51,481 nt of DNA from Microbacterium aurantiacum (GCF_002872075.1 NZ_PGGU01000025.1:179635-231115); one strand, 5' to 3'. Counted from the stretch's first letter, positions 20,800-29,672 are shown. Numbers and translations are program-made. Notes: generated by a model from the sequence alone, not told the origin.

Positions 20800-20816
20800 C
20801 GGCCGGAGACCGGCCG
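20800..20816. terminator. Short bidirectional hairpin between convergent genes
   Basis: 7-bp GC arms (CGGCCGG/CCGGCCG) with a three-base loop between the dgt stop and the response-regulator stop. No T-tract; typical of actinobacterial convergent junctions. Confidence 0.5.
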
Positions 20817-20817
20817 C

Positions 20818-21453
20818 TCAGTTCAGCCCGTGCTCGAAGGCGAACACCACCAGCTGCACCCGGTCTCGCAGGGCGAGCTTGGTGAGGATCCTGCTGATGT
20901 GCGTCTTCACCGTCGCCTCGCTGAGGAACTCGCGTCCGGCGATCTCGGCGTTCGACAGGCCTCGAGCGGCGAGGGCGAAGATCTCCCGTTCCCGCTCGGT
21001 GAGGTCGGCGTACTGAGGCGGCACCGGTTTCGGCGCCGCGGCGAAATGCTGGAACAGATCCCGGGTGGCGGATGCGGCGATCACCGACGACCCGGAGTGC
21101 ACCGTGCGGATCGCGGCCAGCAGGAACTCCGGGTCTGCATCCTTCAGCAGGAAGCCGCTCGCCCCCTGACGGATCGCGCGCGCGGCCGCCTCATCGAGGT
21201 CGAACGTCGTGAGCATCACGATGCGCGGCGGATCGGGCTGAGAGAGGATCTCGGCGGTCGCGGTGAGACCGTCCATCACCGGCATCCGGATGTCCATCAG
21301 CACGACGTCCGGCCGGCTCGCCCTGACCACCTCGATCGCCTCGCGGCCGTCGCCGGCTTCGCCCACGACGTCGAGGTCGGGCTGCGAGGCGACCAGCATG
21401 CGGATGCCGGCGCGGAACAGCGCCTGGTCATCGACGAGAACGACCCTGATCAC
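20818..21453 (-). CDS. Two-component response regulator, NarL/LuxR type
   Basis: 211 residues. Receiver domain with the acidic pocket D8/D9, phospho-acceptor D54 (VLMDIRMPVMDG) and the conserved K about position 104; then a LuxR helix-turn-helix (LTEREREIFALAARGLSNAEI ... SEATVKTHISRILTKL). Start codon overlaps the stop of the kinase gene by four bases (ATGA), so the two are translationally coupled. Output genes are not evident; the downstream neighbour is convergent. Confidence 0.95.
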   Translation of the reverse strand: MIRVVLVDDQALFRAGIRMLVASQPDLDVVGEAGDGREAIEVVRASRPDVVLMDIRMPVMDGLTATAEILSQPDPPRIVMLTTFDLDEAAARAIRQGASGFLLKDADPEFLLAAIRTVHSGSSVIAASATRDLFQHFAAAPKPVPPQYADLTEREREIFALAARGLSNAEIAGREFLSEATVKTHISRILTKLALRDRVQLVVFAFEHGLN

Positions 21454-22637
21454 GATGCATCTCCGATCGGAAGCGTCGCGCGGACGACGAACTGGGCGCC
21501 CTGATGCTCGGCCTGCAGGTTACCGCCGATGAGCTGGGCGCGTTCGCGCATGCCGATGATGCCGTGACCGCCCTGGCCCGCCGGCCGGTCGCCGGTGACG
21601 GTGTTGCGCACCTGGATGTCCACCCGATCCGGCAGCCAGGCGAGATGCACGTCGACTGCCCCGTCGCCATGGCGGATCGCGTTGGTGAGCGCCTCCTGCA
21701 GGATGCGGTAGACCGCGAGCTGGATCGCCGCCGGCGGCTCACCCGGCGGCATCGGATCCACGGTGACGCGGGGTTCCACCCCCGCCTGCCGCACCTGGGC
21801 GAGCAGCACCTCCAGGTCGGCGAGAGTCGGCTGCGGACCGTCGCCCTGCCGGTGGCGGAGCTGGGTGAGGAGCATCCGGACATCGGAGAGCGCCCCGCGC
21901 GCCGTCTGAGCGATCGTGCCCAGGGCCTCCTGCGCCAGCTCGGGGCGCACAGCGGCCGCGTAGCGCGCGCCGTCTGCCTGGGCGATCACGACCGCGAGGG
22001 AATGCGCGACGATGTCGTGCATGTCACGGGCGATGCGCACCCGTTCCTGTTCTTCCGCGGCGACCGCCTCGGCGCGCAGCTGTGCTTCGCGAGTGCGGCG
22101 CCCCTTCACGACGATCCGCCACAGGAGCCCTCCGCCCCACGACATCGCGAGCGACAGCAGCACCACGGCGGCGACGAGACTTCCGAACGCGAGCGCTCGC
22201 ACGGGGTAGCTGCTGTCGACGACGAACGAGTCCTGCTGGACGAGCGCGACGTAGAGCCCGGCGATGACGCCGCCGACGAGTGCCGAGGCACCGCCCAGCC
22301 ACAGCACCCGGCGGCTGCCCCAGGCCGACGTGGCGAAGAGCACCATCAGAACGGCGAGGTTCACGGGCGACGGCCACATGCCTCCGGCCATCTGCAGGAG
22401 CGCCCCGACCCACGCAGCCGCGAGGGCCAGCGGAGGAGACAGCCGTGCGATCGCCGCGGCACCCCACATGATGAGGGCGACGACGATATGGTGCGCCGTC
22501 TCCAACCCCGCGTCCGCGATCCACACGCTCGGCGATGTCGCGAGGATGACGAAGCTCAACGGCAGCGTGAACAGCAGCCCGATGAGCGCCCCGACGATGT
22601 CGAGGACGAGCTGGTGGGGCTGGAGCGGGCGGATCAC
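21450..22637 (-). CDS. Sensor histidine kinase, DesK/NarX-like (HisKA_3)
   Basis: 395 residues. About five to six membrane helices in the first 175 residues with little extracytoplasmic sequence, then the dimerisation/phosphorylation motif RIARDMHDIVAHS with H207, then a HATPase (LQEALTNAIRHGDG, GHGIIGMRERAQLIGG). The lack of a large external domain suggests it senses membrane state or a hydrophobic ligand. The start is GTG, with TAGCGT exactly six bases upstream, so the operon probably has a leaderless transcript. Confidence 0.93.
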   Translation of the reverse strand: MIRPLQPHQLVLDIVGALIGLLFTLPLSFVILATSPSVWIADAGLETAHHIVVALIMWGAAAIARLSPPLALAAAWVGALLQMAGGMWPSPVNLAVLMVLFATSAWGSRRVLWLGGASALVGGVIAGLYVALVQQDSFVVDSSYPVRALAFGSLVAAVVLLSLAMSWGGGLLWRIVVKGRRTREAQLRAEAVAAEEQERVRIARDMHDIVAHSLAVVIAQADGARYAAAVRPELAQEALGTIAQTARGALSDVRMLLTQLRHRQGDGPQPTLADLEVLLAQVRQAGVEPRVTVDPMPPGEPPAAIQLAVYRILQEALTNAIRHGDGAVDVHLAWLPDRVDIQVRNTVTGDRPAGQGGHGIIGMRERAQLIGGNLQAEHQGAQFVVRATLPIGDAS

Positions 22638-22709
22638 TCCCCTACGCTACGTGGCGCGTGGACCGCTCCGCATCCGCCTCGAGATGTATCCTCCGGCGGC
22701 GACGAAACG

Positions 22710-23501
22710 TCAGGCCCGGCAGAGGATCTCGCCGTGCGGCACGAGATACCAGCCGTCCTCGGCATCCGACCAGCGCTTCCAGGCATCGCTGATCGCCTGC
22801 AGGTCGGCCGATGTCGCGAGCTCTTCGCGCAGCAGCTGCCGAGCGAGCGCGGATTCGAGGATGCGGTCGGCCCACATGCCGCCCCACCAGGCGCGCTCGT
22901 CCGGGGTCGCGTAGCACCAGGTGGATGCCGTCGCGGTGACCTCGTCGAATCCGGCGGCACGCGCCCAGGACAGCAGGCGGCGTCCGGCATCCGGTTCCCC
23001 GCCGTTCGCGCGGGCCGCGGCCTGGTACAGCTGCAGCCAGCGGTCGAGCTCCGGGAGCAGCGGGAACCAGATGAACCCCGCGTAGTCGGCGTCGCGCGCC
23101 GCGACGATGCCGCCGGGCGCCGCGACGCGCCTCATCTCTCGCAGCGCCTGCACCGGGTCGGCGACGTGCTGGAGCACCTGATGCGCATGCACGACGTCGA
23201 AGCTGTCGTCGGCGAAGCTCAGCGCGTGCACGTCCTCGACCGAGAAGGCGACGTTGCTCAGGCCGCGGCTCGCGACCAGGTCGCGCGACAGCGAGAGCGC
23301 TGCCTCATCGATCTCGGTGGCCGTGACGTGGCCGACCGCGCCGGCGAAGTCCGCCGTGATCGTGCCGGGGCCGGCACCCACGTCCAGAAGCCGTGTCGAG
23401 GCGTCGAGGTGCGGGCGGAGGTACGCGGCCGAGTTCGCGATGTTCCTGGTGTTGTGCGAGCGGAGAACGGATTCGTGATGTCCGTGCGTGTAGGAGGCCA
23501 T
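22710..23501 (-). CDS. Class I SAM-dependent methyltransferase (UbiE/Methyltransf_11-like)
   Basis: 263 residues. Motif I LLDVGAGPGTITADFA, the acidic residue at the end of strand 2 (TATEIDEAAL), DDSFDVVHAHQVLQHV (motif for Methyltransf_11) and a PGGIVAARDADY loop are all visible. The N-terminus MASYTHGHHESVLRSH is typical for this actinobacterial subgroup, which is why the second ATG is preferred over one four codons upstream. Substrate unknown. It lies next to menE but is not menG by sequence pattern that I can be sure of. Confidence 0.85.
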   Translation of the reverse strand: MASYTHGHHESVLRSHNTRNIANSAAYLRPHLDASTRLLDVGAGPGTITADFAGAVGHVTATEIDEAALSLSRDLVASRGLSNVAFSVEDVHALSFADDSFDVVHAHQVLQHVADPVQALREMRRVAAPGGIVAARDADYAGFIWFPLLPELDRWLQLYQAAARANGGEPDAGRRLLSWARAAGFDEVTATASTWCYATPDERAWWGGMWADRILESALARQLLREELATSADLQAISDAWKRWSDAEDGWYLVPHGEILCRA

Positions 23502-23543
23502 GCGTTTCAGCATGGCAGGAGTGCGACCGGTCGGTGCGCGGGG

Positions 23544-24686
23544 TCAGTGCAGGTCGGCCGCCGCGCGGCGGATGCTCTCGCGATCCGGCTTGCCCGACGG
23601 CAGGGTCGCCAGCTCGTCCACGAGGATCAGCCGGGCGGGTCTGGCGTGCTTTCCGAGCTCAGCGGCCACGGCATCCCTGGCGTGGGCGAGCTGCTCGGAT
23701 TCGCTGCGGCGGAGCACCTCGCCTCGCTCGGCGACGATGACCGACGCCTCACCCCATCGTGCGTCGTCGACACCGACGACGACGGCCTGGTGCAGGCCGG
23801 GAACCTGCCGGACGACGCGCTCGACCCGGTCCAGTGAGATGTTGACGCCGCCCGAGACGATGACGTTGTCGGCTCTGCCGTGCACGCGTACGACACCGCC
23901 GTCGACGAGCCCCAGGTCGCCGGTGCGGTACCAGCGGATGCCGTGCGCGTCACGCACGAACATCCGAGAGGTCAGGGCGTCGTCGCCGACGTACCCGTCG
24001 GCGAGCATCGGCCCGGCCAGCTGGAGTTCGCCGTCGACGGTGCGCACGGCGACGGTGTCGAGCGGGGCACCGTCATAGACGCATCCGCCGCTCGTCTCCG
24101 TCGATCCGTAGGTGCGCACCAGGCGAGCCCCGAGATCCACCGCCCGCTCACGCATCGGCTCCGGCAGCGACTGCCCGCCGACGAGGATCGCCCGATACAT
24201 CCGCAGCGCCGCCCGGACCCCCGGCTCATCGGCAGCATCCAGGAGCGTGGCGAGCTGCGCGGGGACGAGCGAGGTGAACAGCGTCTCGCTTCCGGTCCGC
24301 ACCATCGACAGCGTCGCTTCGGCGAACGCGACGGGAGAGAACTTCCCCTCCACCACGGCCGGCTCCGTGTCCGCCAGAAGCGAGCGCACCAGGACCTGGA
24401 GACCAGCGACGTATCCGACCGGCAGCGCGAGCAGCCAGCGTCCGCTGCCGATCCGTGCCGCGGTGGCCTCCGCGCTCGCACGCAGCGCCTCGGCGCTCAG
24501 CGCGACGCGCTTGGGGATGCCGCTGGATCCGGACGTCGCGATGACCGCCGCCGTCCCGTCGGGGACCCGCTCCGGCGCGCCGGGCAGCATCCCGAACCCG
24601 AGGGCCGGGCCGCCGTCGAGGGCCAGGCGCAGCGCGTGCTGCACCAGCCGCGGATCATCCGCTTCAGTCGGGATCAACGCGGTCAT
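23544..24686 (-). CDS. menE: O-succinylbenzoate-CoA ligase
   Basis: 380 residues; activates o-succinylbenzoate with ATP and CoA in menaquinone synthesis. AMP-binding motifs: ATSGSSGIPKRVALS (P-loop), TYGSTETSGG, YRTGDLG, HGRADNVIVSGGVNIS, and the C-terminal catalytic lysine in LPSGKPDRE. It is shorter than the 450-490 residues usual in Firmicutes but typical of actinobacteria. AGGAG lies about 7 nt before the ATG. It follows menB by 15 nt on the same strand, so menB-menE is one operon. Confidence 0.92.
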   Translation of the reverse strand: MTALIPTEADDPRLVQHALRLALDGGPALGFGMLPGAPERVPDGTAAVIATSGSSGIPKRVALSAEALRASAEATAARIGSGRWLLALPVGYVAGLQVLVRSLLADTEPAVVEGKFSPVAFAEATLSMVRTGSETLFTSLVPAQLATLLDAADEPGVRAALRMYRAILVGGQSLPEPMRERAVDLGARLVRTYGSTETSGGCVYDGAPLDTVAVRTVDGELQLAGPMLADGYVGDDALTSRMFVRDAHGIRWYRTGDLGLVDGGVVRVHGRADNVIVSGGVNISLDRVERVVRQVPGLHQAVVVGVDDARWGEASVIVAERGEVLRRSESEQLAHARDAVAAELGKHARPARLILVDELATLPSGKPDRESIRRAAADLH

Positions 24687-24701
24687 CGGTGCTCCTCCGG
24701 C

Positions 24702-25613
24702 TCAGTAGTGCCAGGGGAAGGAGGACCAGTCCGGAGCGCGCTTCTCGAGGAACGAGTCGCGCCCCTCGACCGCCTCGTCGGTGCCGTAGGCGAGGCGCGT
24801 GGCCTCACCCGCGAAGACCTGCTGACCGACGAGCCCGTCATCGACGGCGTTGAATGCGAACTTCAGCATCCGGATCGCCGTGGGCGACTTGGTGAGCACG
24901 GTGCGCGCCATCTTCAGCGCCTCGCGTTCGAGTTCGGCGTGCGGAACGACCCGGTTCACGGCGCCGGCCTCATAGGCACGCTGCGCGGAGTACTCCTCGG
25001 CGAGGAAGAACACCTCGCGGGCGAACTTCTGCCCGGTCTGTCGGGCCATGTATGCGGAGCCGTATCCGGCGTCGAAGGAGCCGACGTCGGCATCCGTCTG
25101 CTTGAACCGCGCCTCCTCGGCGCTCGCGATGGTGAGATCGCAGACGACGTGCAGGGAGTGCCCACCGCCGGCGGCCCAACCGGGGACGACAGCGATGACG
25201 ACCTTCGGCATGAAGCGGATGAGGCGCTGCACTTCGAGGATGTGCAGCCGGCCGGCCCTGGCGGGGTCGGCGACCGAGGTCTCGTCGTCGGAGTACTTGT
25301 AGCCGTCGCGGCCGCGGATGCGCTGGTCGCCCCCGGAGCAGAACGCCCAGCCGCCGTCCTTCGGACTCGGACCGTTGCCGGTGAGGAGGACGGCGCCGAT
25401 CTTCGGATCCTGCCGTGCGATGTCGAGCGCCCGGTAGAGCTCGTCGACGGTGTGGGGGCGGAAGGCGTTGCGCACCTCGGGCCGGTTGAACGCGATGCGG
25501 GCGATGCCGCCGTCGTGCGTGACGTGCGCCGTGATGTCGGTGTACTCCTCGGCACCAGGCGCGAGCACCCATTCGGCGGGATCGAACAGGTCGGAGACGG
25601 ATGCGGTGGCCAC
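24702..25613 (-). CDS. menB: 1,4-dihydroxy-2-naphthoyl-CoA synthase
   Basis: 303 residues; crotonase-fold enzyme that cyclises o-succinylbenzoyl-CoA. Seen: FNRPEVRNAFRPHTVDEL, FCSGGDQRIRGRDGY, the GWAAGGGHSLHVVCDLTIA oxyanion-hole region, and SFDAGYGSAYMARQTGQKFARE characteristic of MenB. Start is set to GTG (MATASVSDLFDPAEW), with TAGGCT seven bases upstream (leaderless pattern); an ATG 20 codons further upstream would begin inside the promoter region. Operon with menE. Confidence 0.94.
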   Translation of the reverse strand: MATASVSDLFDPAEWVLAPGAEEYTDITAHVTHDGGIARIAFNRPEVRNAFRPHTVDELYRALDIARQDPKIGAVLLTGNGPSPKDGGWAFCSGGDQRIRGRDGYKYSDDETSVADPARAGRLHILEVQRLIRFMPKVVIAVVPGWAAGGGHSLHVVCDLTIASAEEARFKQTDADVGSFDAGYGSAYMARQTGQKFAREVFFLAEEYSAQRAYEAGAVNRVVPHAELEREALKMARTVLTKSPTAIRMLKFAFNAVDDGLVGQQVFAGEATRLAYGTDEAVEGRDSFLEKRAPDWSSFPWHY

Positions 25614-25770
25614 GGCATCCAGCCTATGCCCGGAGGAACACCCGAGCCACGATCGAAAGCGTTGACCACGCAAGTTTCGAGACGTAGATGATGCAAGTAG
25701 ATGTCGCCCCCCATCGCAAATATATCGAAGGCAGGTTGCCTGGCTTCCCCTAGAAGATCAGTCGAGAACG

Positions 25771-25804
25771 ACTATTGCACGCAAATAGTTTGCCGCGATA
25801 CGAT
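25771..25804 (+). promoter_or_regulatory. Putative fic promoter with small inverted repeat
   Basis: TTGCAC (25775-25780), 18-bp spacer, TACGAT (25799-25804). An inverted repeat ACTATT/AATAGT (25771-25776, 25784-25789) overlaps the -35 and the spacer, a plausible repressor site. The surroundings (25640-25836) are clearly lower in GC than the flanking chromosome. Confidence 0.45.
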
Positions 25805-25836
25805 CAAGTTGCACATCGAGGATGAGGATATTTTCC

Positions 25837-26973
25837 ATGACGGATCTATACAACTTGCCGAAGCCGGCCTTCGGCTCTGAACTGGTCACGCTGCTCTTCG
25901 AGATCGAGCGCCTCCGAGCCGACATCGGCACCGGAACCACCCCCGTCGATACGTATATCGAGCTTCATCAGCTCTTCGACACTGTGATGAGCGTCGTCTC
26001 CGCACGCATCGAGGGCAACCACACAACGGTCTTTCAGGCGATCGACGCGGTCGATGATGTGTCTGATGCGCCGTTCGATGAGCAACTCCGAGAAGTCGCG
26101 AACATCATCGACGCCGCGCGTTTCCTCGACGGACTGGATCCCCAGCAGCCACTCACCCACGCCCTCATCAGAGACCTTCATGCGCGAACCGTGCGTGGGC
26201 TGATCCGGGAAGGCGACCCGACCCCGGGCGCCTACCGACAGCAGGATGTCGCGATCACCGGTTCAGCGCACCGTCCGCCGACCTGGGTCACTGTGCACGC
26301 CGAGATGTCTGCGTTGCTCGACTTCGCAAACGCCGAGCGTCCTCTGCACGAGCAGATGATGCAGATCGCACTCGCCCACCACCGGTTCGTATGGGTGCAC
26401 CCATTCCGCAACGGCAACGGGCGCGTATCCCGGCTTTTCACCTTTGCCATGCTGCGTAAGAGCATCTTTGCCACACGTGGCCACAGCGCCCTCAATCCGA
26501 CTGCAGTGTTCGGAAACGACCGCGGCTCATACATCACCGCACTCGAGGCTGCGGATACGCTCGACGATGACGGAACGACCGAGTGGACAGTCTTCTTCGC
26601 ACGCGGCATCCGGGATGACCTCGCGCGCCTGGTTCAACTCCAGAATCACTCCTATGTCATCGAAGTACTGGTGGGGCCCGCTCTCGCGCGCCTTGCGCGC
26701 GACGGCGTGATCGACACTACGGAGCAACGCGTCCTGCAGGTCGTTCTCGAGCGTGGCGTGGTCAAAGCAGGCGACCTTGAACGTGTCCTTCCTGGCAGCG
26801 CATCCCTGCGTTCCCGCGCCATCCGTGACCTTCTCGATCGAGGCCTGCTCCGCCATGCCGATGAGGGACCGCGGTTCTATCGGCTGGCACTGTCCCGCGG
26901 CCCCCTCGCGTCACGACTGATCCGACGCCTGGACGAAGTCGGAATGCTTCCGAAGATGCTCTCCGACGACTGA
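25837..26973 (+). CDS. Fic-domain protein (probable AMPylase), class II with N-terminal inhibitory helix
   Basis: 378 residues. Fic proteins transfer AMP or other nucleotide parts onto target proteins. The full active-site motif HPFRNGNGRVSR (188-199) includes the catalytic His188 and the phosphate-binding loop. The inhibitory motif S-x-x-x-E-G is present upstream (S55 ARIEG, Glu59), so the enzyme is self-inhibited as in class II. A winged-helix-like C-terminal region (TTEQRVLQVVLERG ... LRSRAIRDLLDRGLL) follows. The second ATG is chosen because GAGG is about 9 nt upstream of it but touches the first ATG. No antitoxin or adjacent target gene is seen. Codon use and lower GC suggest horizontal acquisition. 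Confidence 0.92.
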   Translation: MTDLYNLPKPAFGSELVTLLFEIERLRADIGTGTTPVDTYIELHQLFDTVMSVVSARIEGNHTTVFQAIDAVDDVSDAPFDEQLREVANIIDAARFLDGLDPQQPLTHALIRDLHARTVRGLIREGDPTPGAYRQQDVAITGSAHRPPTWVTVHAEMSALLDFANAERPLHEQMMQIALAHHRFVWVHPFRNGNGRVSRLFTFAMLRKSIFATRGHSALNPTAVFGNDRGSYITALEAADTLDDDGTTEWTVFFARGIRDDLARLVQLQNHSYVIEVLVGPALARLARDGVIDTTEQRVLQVVLERGVVKAGDLERVLPGSASLRSRAIRDLLDRGLLRHADEGPRFYRLALSRGPLASRLIRRLDEVGMLPKMLSDD

Positions 26974-27214
26974 CCGGGGAGCTCTCCGCAGACGCACCGT
27001 TCCCGGCGCAGGAGAGAGCCTGCCCCGGCGCCACCTTGTCACGGATGGGAATGTGGGGCAGGTCCAGCCCGAATCGCTTTCACGTACGGGTCGGGAATGG
27101 CGGCGATCCCGAGAACAGCAGCAAGAGCAGGACGTTGACGCCGGTGTCGGGGCCGTCCGGGAGTTCGGCCCAGAGCTGTGAAATCTGGATCGAGCAGCGA
27201 CGCGTCGTGAAGAA
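26974..27214. other. Intergenic remnant region downstream of fic
   Basis: No gene supported. Short reading frames on both strands lack start signals and family resemblance. It may contain remnants of a decayed gene belonging to the same accessory island. Confidence 0.3.
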
Positions 27215-27813
27215 CTAGCCGTTGCCCATGAGTATGTCCGCCCAGAGCCAGTTCTCGTCGTAGTCCAGATCTCCCGGGCAATCGACGCTTTGGGCCTCGA
27301 CTCTCCACTGCACTGGCATGTCGACGAAGGATGACATATCCGCTGGCAGCGGGACGGTCATGATCAGCTTGTCGCCGTCATCATCGAGAGTGGCATCTGC
27401 GATGATGTCGCCGCCGACCACACGGTCGCGAACCACGTACGAGATGGCTTGCTCTCATAGTCCACGTTCAAGAATGCGTATGCCCTGACAGGACCGACCT
27501 CGACGATGAGTCGGGCACCGGTGCCCATCGAGATCGAGTATGGCTCGCCGGTCTTGAGTGTGAATGGGCGCTCGAACTTGAACGCTACGATCAGGTTCTC
27601 TGCATCCGTAGTAAGAACTGCGGACTCGAACTGGCTGGGATTATCCGCGCTGGCCGTGACGCAAGTATTTGTCAGAGATTGAGCGGGGGTTCCCAACCGC
27701 TCCGGTTCCGGTTCACTCTCTTCGACGAGGTGCGCCTCAACTTCAGGTTCGTGCGCACACCCGGCAAGCACCATCGCAGCCATCAAGAGCCCCGCAGCAG
27801 CAGGCAGTCGCAT
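27215..27813 (-). pseudogene. Lipoprotein of unknown function, single-base frameshift
   Basis: The N-terminal part has a clean lipoprotein signal (MRLPAAAGLLMAAMVLAGC, lipobox LAGC) and an acidic linker, then a beta-rich domain. The frame is lost near 27446-27451: VDYESK in frame one should continue as AISYVVRDRVVGGD in the next frame, which then runs to a stop at 27215 with DENWLWADILMGNG. Restoring one base gives a 199-residue protein exactly. A leaderless start is suggested by TAGAGT seven bases before the ATG. A true inactivating deletion or a sequencing error cannot be told apart here. Function not recognised; it lies beside another damaged lipoprotein gene. Confidence 0.75.
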
Positions 27814-27925
27814 GTCGATGACTCTAGCCGGAATCGAGCAACCATTCCGGGCGGTTCCCGTCTGCATCTCCCGGTCGAATGAGCGCCCTGCCTCTGTTTC
27901 GCGGCCGCGCTGAGGCTTTAGCGCA

Positions 27926-28291
27926 TCACCTGAGGGTGACAGTCACGCCTTCAGCTTCGCACGCGCTCCCTAGAGTGTGGGCATAGCCATACTCGTGGAT
28001 TCCATTCGCCCACCACCACGTTCCTTGAATCGGAGTCTCCTCGAAATACTCGTCGAGCGCGGTCCGGAGGGTGCCATCAGTCGTCTGTCGAATCTGATCA
28101 AGCCGCAAACGGAAGTCTGGGGAAGTTGCGGTCGCCTTGGGACGGCCGTCGCTCTTCGTGTTGCCCGGGGTCGCACCCCACTTTTCAACATCATCCCAAA
28201 GCGACTCCAGATCTGAGCACGCTGTCTCGTTGGCAGTCATTTCTGGAGTCGCGGAGGACTCTGGCCCACTCGGTTGCCCCGCACCTCCAGA
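27926..28291 (-). pseudogene. Lipoprotein remnant lacking its signal peptide
   Basis: The body (104 residues from an ATG at 28240) looks like a real protein: TACSDLESLWDDVEKWG, an Arg/Ile-rich helical segment, then a Trp-rich stretch and a CEAEGVTVTL end. Reading further upstream in frame gives SGGAGQPSGPESSATPE, the kind of Ser/Gly/Pro linker that follows a lipobox cysteine. The open frame ends at 28291 where it abuts the stop codon of the HAAS-protein gene, so the signal peptide and cysteine are missing. It appears to have been truncated by a deletion or recombination at that junction. A shortened cytoplasmic protein starting at 28240 is possible but less likely. Confidence 0.6.
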
Positions 28292-29248
28292 TCAGGCGCG
28301 ACGCGCACGCACGGTCTTGATCCAGCCGTCCACCACGTCCCACAGAGGGAACACGACGAGGCAGAAGCCGGTGATGACCGTGAGAACGTCCATGGTGTCG
28401 CTCTCGACCCCGTTTCCGGTGAAGACGAAACTCAGGAACTCCGGGTTGATCAGCTCGCCGCGCACGAGCAGGATGAGCGACCAGACCGCGAAGGCGACAG
28501 CCAGCAGGGTGTTGATCACCGCGGCGCCGACGGTCCACCGCCGCTTTGCGTATACGGCGACCGACAGCAGAGCCTCGGCGACGATCAGCGCGATGAAGAT
28601 GCTGATCCCCCACGGCCACAGTCCTGGGTTCAGCAGAGGGATGGGATCTCCGCCGGTCGGGAAGAATCCGATGAAGGCGTCCCAGAACACCGCCCCGACA
28701 CCGATCGCGAGGAACACGAGTGACGCGATGGCGTCTGCGCGCCCGGCGCCGCTCGCCGCCGGCTCCGGCAACTGGTCGACGTCCCACTTCACGCCCGTGT
28801 CGGCACCGGTGCGTTCGAGAACGAAGAAGACCAACGTGACCCAGAAGCACACATGCACGATGACCGAGATGCCCACGCCGATCGCGGCTCCGATGATCTC
28901 ACCGACCGATGCCCGGTCCAGAGCCTGCGCGAGCGCGACACCGCTCATCGCGCAGATGGGAACGATGACCAGCAGCAGCTTCAGCAACCGCCACCAGGTG
29001 AGGAAGTACTTCGGCCCGATCAGGTGCAGAGGCTGGTCCGCGTAGCCGGCGGCGAGGATGCCGGGGTCGCCGAGTTCGGTGAGGACGGCGCGCTCGGCAT
29101 CCGTCCGCTCTTCGCCCTGCTCGACGCGCGCCTCGACGGCGTCGGAGATGGAAGCCTCCAGCTCGGCTCGGACGTCATCCTGCGCCGTCGGAGTCAGGCT
29201 CTTGACCGTGGCCGCGATGTATCGCTCGGTCAGTGTGGTCGTGGTCAT
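28292..29248 (-). CDS. HAAS-domain (DUF1700-like) membrane protein
   Basis: 318 residues. The first 75 residues form the helical HAAS domain typically encoded beside PadR regulators (TERYIAATVKSLTPTAQDDVRAELEASI ... AVLTELGDPGILAAGYAD), followed by about seven membrane helices. These proteins are thought to signal or act in envelope stress together with PadR; the precise role is unknown. GGAG lies 8 nt before the ATG, and the gene starts one base after the PadR stop, indicating one operon. Its stop codon is the point where the truncated lipoprotein begins. Confidence 0.85.
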   Translation of the reverse strand: MTTTTLTERYIAATVKSLTPTAQDDVRAELEASISDAVEARVEQGEERTDAERAVLTELGDPGILAAGYADQPLHLIGPKYFLTWWRLLKLLLVIVPICAMSGVALAQALDRASVGEIIGAAIGVGISVIVHVCFWVTLVFFVLERTGADTGVKWDVDQLPEPAASGAGRADAIASLVFLAIGVGAVFWDAFIGFFPTGGDPIPLLNPGLWPWGISIFIALIVAEALLSVAVYAKRRWTVGAAVINTLLAVAFAVWSLILLVRGELINPEFLSFVFTGNGVESDTMDVLTVITGFCLVVFPLWDVVDGWIKTVRARRA

Positions 29249-29249
29249 C

Positions 29250-29582
29250 TCAGTTCTCCTCTGCGGTGAGAGAGGCGATCGCCGTGGTGAGCGACCGCCA
29301 TTCGTCGGTGAGGGTGTCGGCGAGGCGCGCGCCGGCATCCGAAGTGCGGTAGAACTTGCGAGGCCGCGCCTCGTCGGTGTTCCACTCACTGGTGAGGTAT
29401 TCCTGCTTCTCCAGGCGCCGGAGCAGCGGATACAGGGTGTTCGCGTCAGTGGCGAAGCCGCGGCGCTCGAGCTCTTCGAGCAGCCCGTAGCCGTATCCGG
29501 GAGTGCGCAGCAGCTGCAGACACGCGAGCACGATCGTGCCGCGCCGCAGTTCCTGCAGGTGCGTGTCGAGGATCTCGTTCAT
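29250..29582 (-). CDS. PadR family transcriptional regulator
   Basis: 110 residues, PadR winged helix: LRRGTIVLACLQLL, YGYGLLEELERRGF, NTLYPLLRRLEKQEYLTSEW, then RKFYRTSDAGARLADTLTDEW. The start is placed at MNEILDTHLQEL because TAATGT is seven bases upstream of that ATG with a perfect TTGACA 18 bp before it; the frame is open eight codons further but those overlap the promoter. It probably represses its own operon with the HAAS protein. Confidence 0.9.
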   Translation of the reverse strand: MNEILDTHLQELRRGTIVLACLQLLRTPGYGYGLLEELERRGFATDANTLYPLLRRLEKQEYLTSEWNTDEARPRKFYRTSDAGARLADTLTDEWRSLTTAIASLTAEEN

Positions 29583-29588
29583 GTCGAT

Positions 29589-29633
29589 CACATTACTGTG
29601 CGTCACACACTATTGTCAACGGCACATTTATGT
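29589..29633 (-). promoter_or_regulatory. padR promoter and candidate PadR operators
   Basis: Minus-strand TTGACA (29614-29619), 18-bp spacer, TAATGT (29590-29595). The -10 lies inside the small palindrome CACATTACTGTG (29589-29600), and a second palindrome ACATTTATGT (29624-29633) lies upstream of the -35. Both resemble the ATGT/ACAT half-sites used by PadR proteins, so autorepression is likely. Confidence 0.6.
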
Positions 29634-29672
29634 AGGACCGGTGCGGCGCCTGCTGTTCGTTAGCGTGGTGCC

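Noticed and set aside
21504..23837. 777-codon plus-strand frame spanning kinase, methyltransferase and menE.
   Set aside because: Runs antisense through three well-supported genes and across their boundaries; not a gene.
23880..25691. 603-codon plus-strand frame opposite menE-menB.
   Set aside because: Antisense shadow; low complexity with no family resemblance.
27036..27218. 60-codon plus-strand frame downstream of fic.
   Set aside because: No start signal, atypical composition, overlaps the end of the minus-strand lipoprotein pseudogene.
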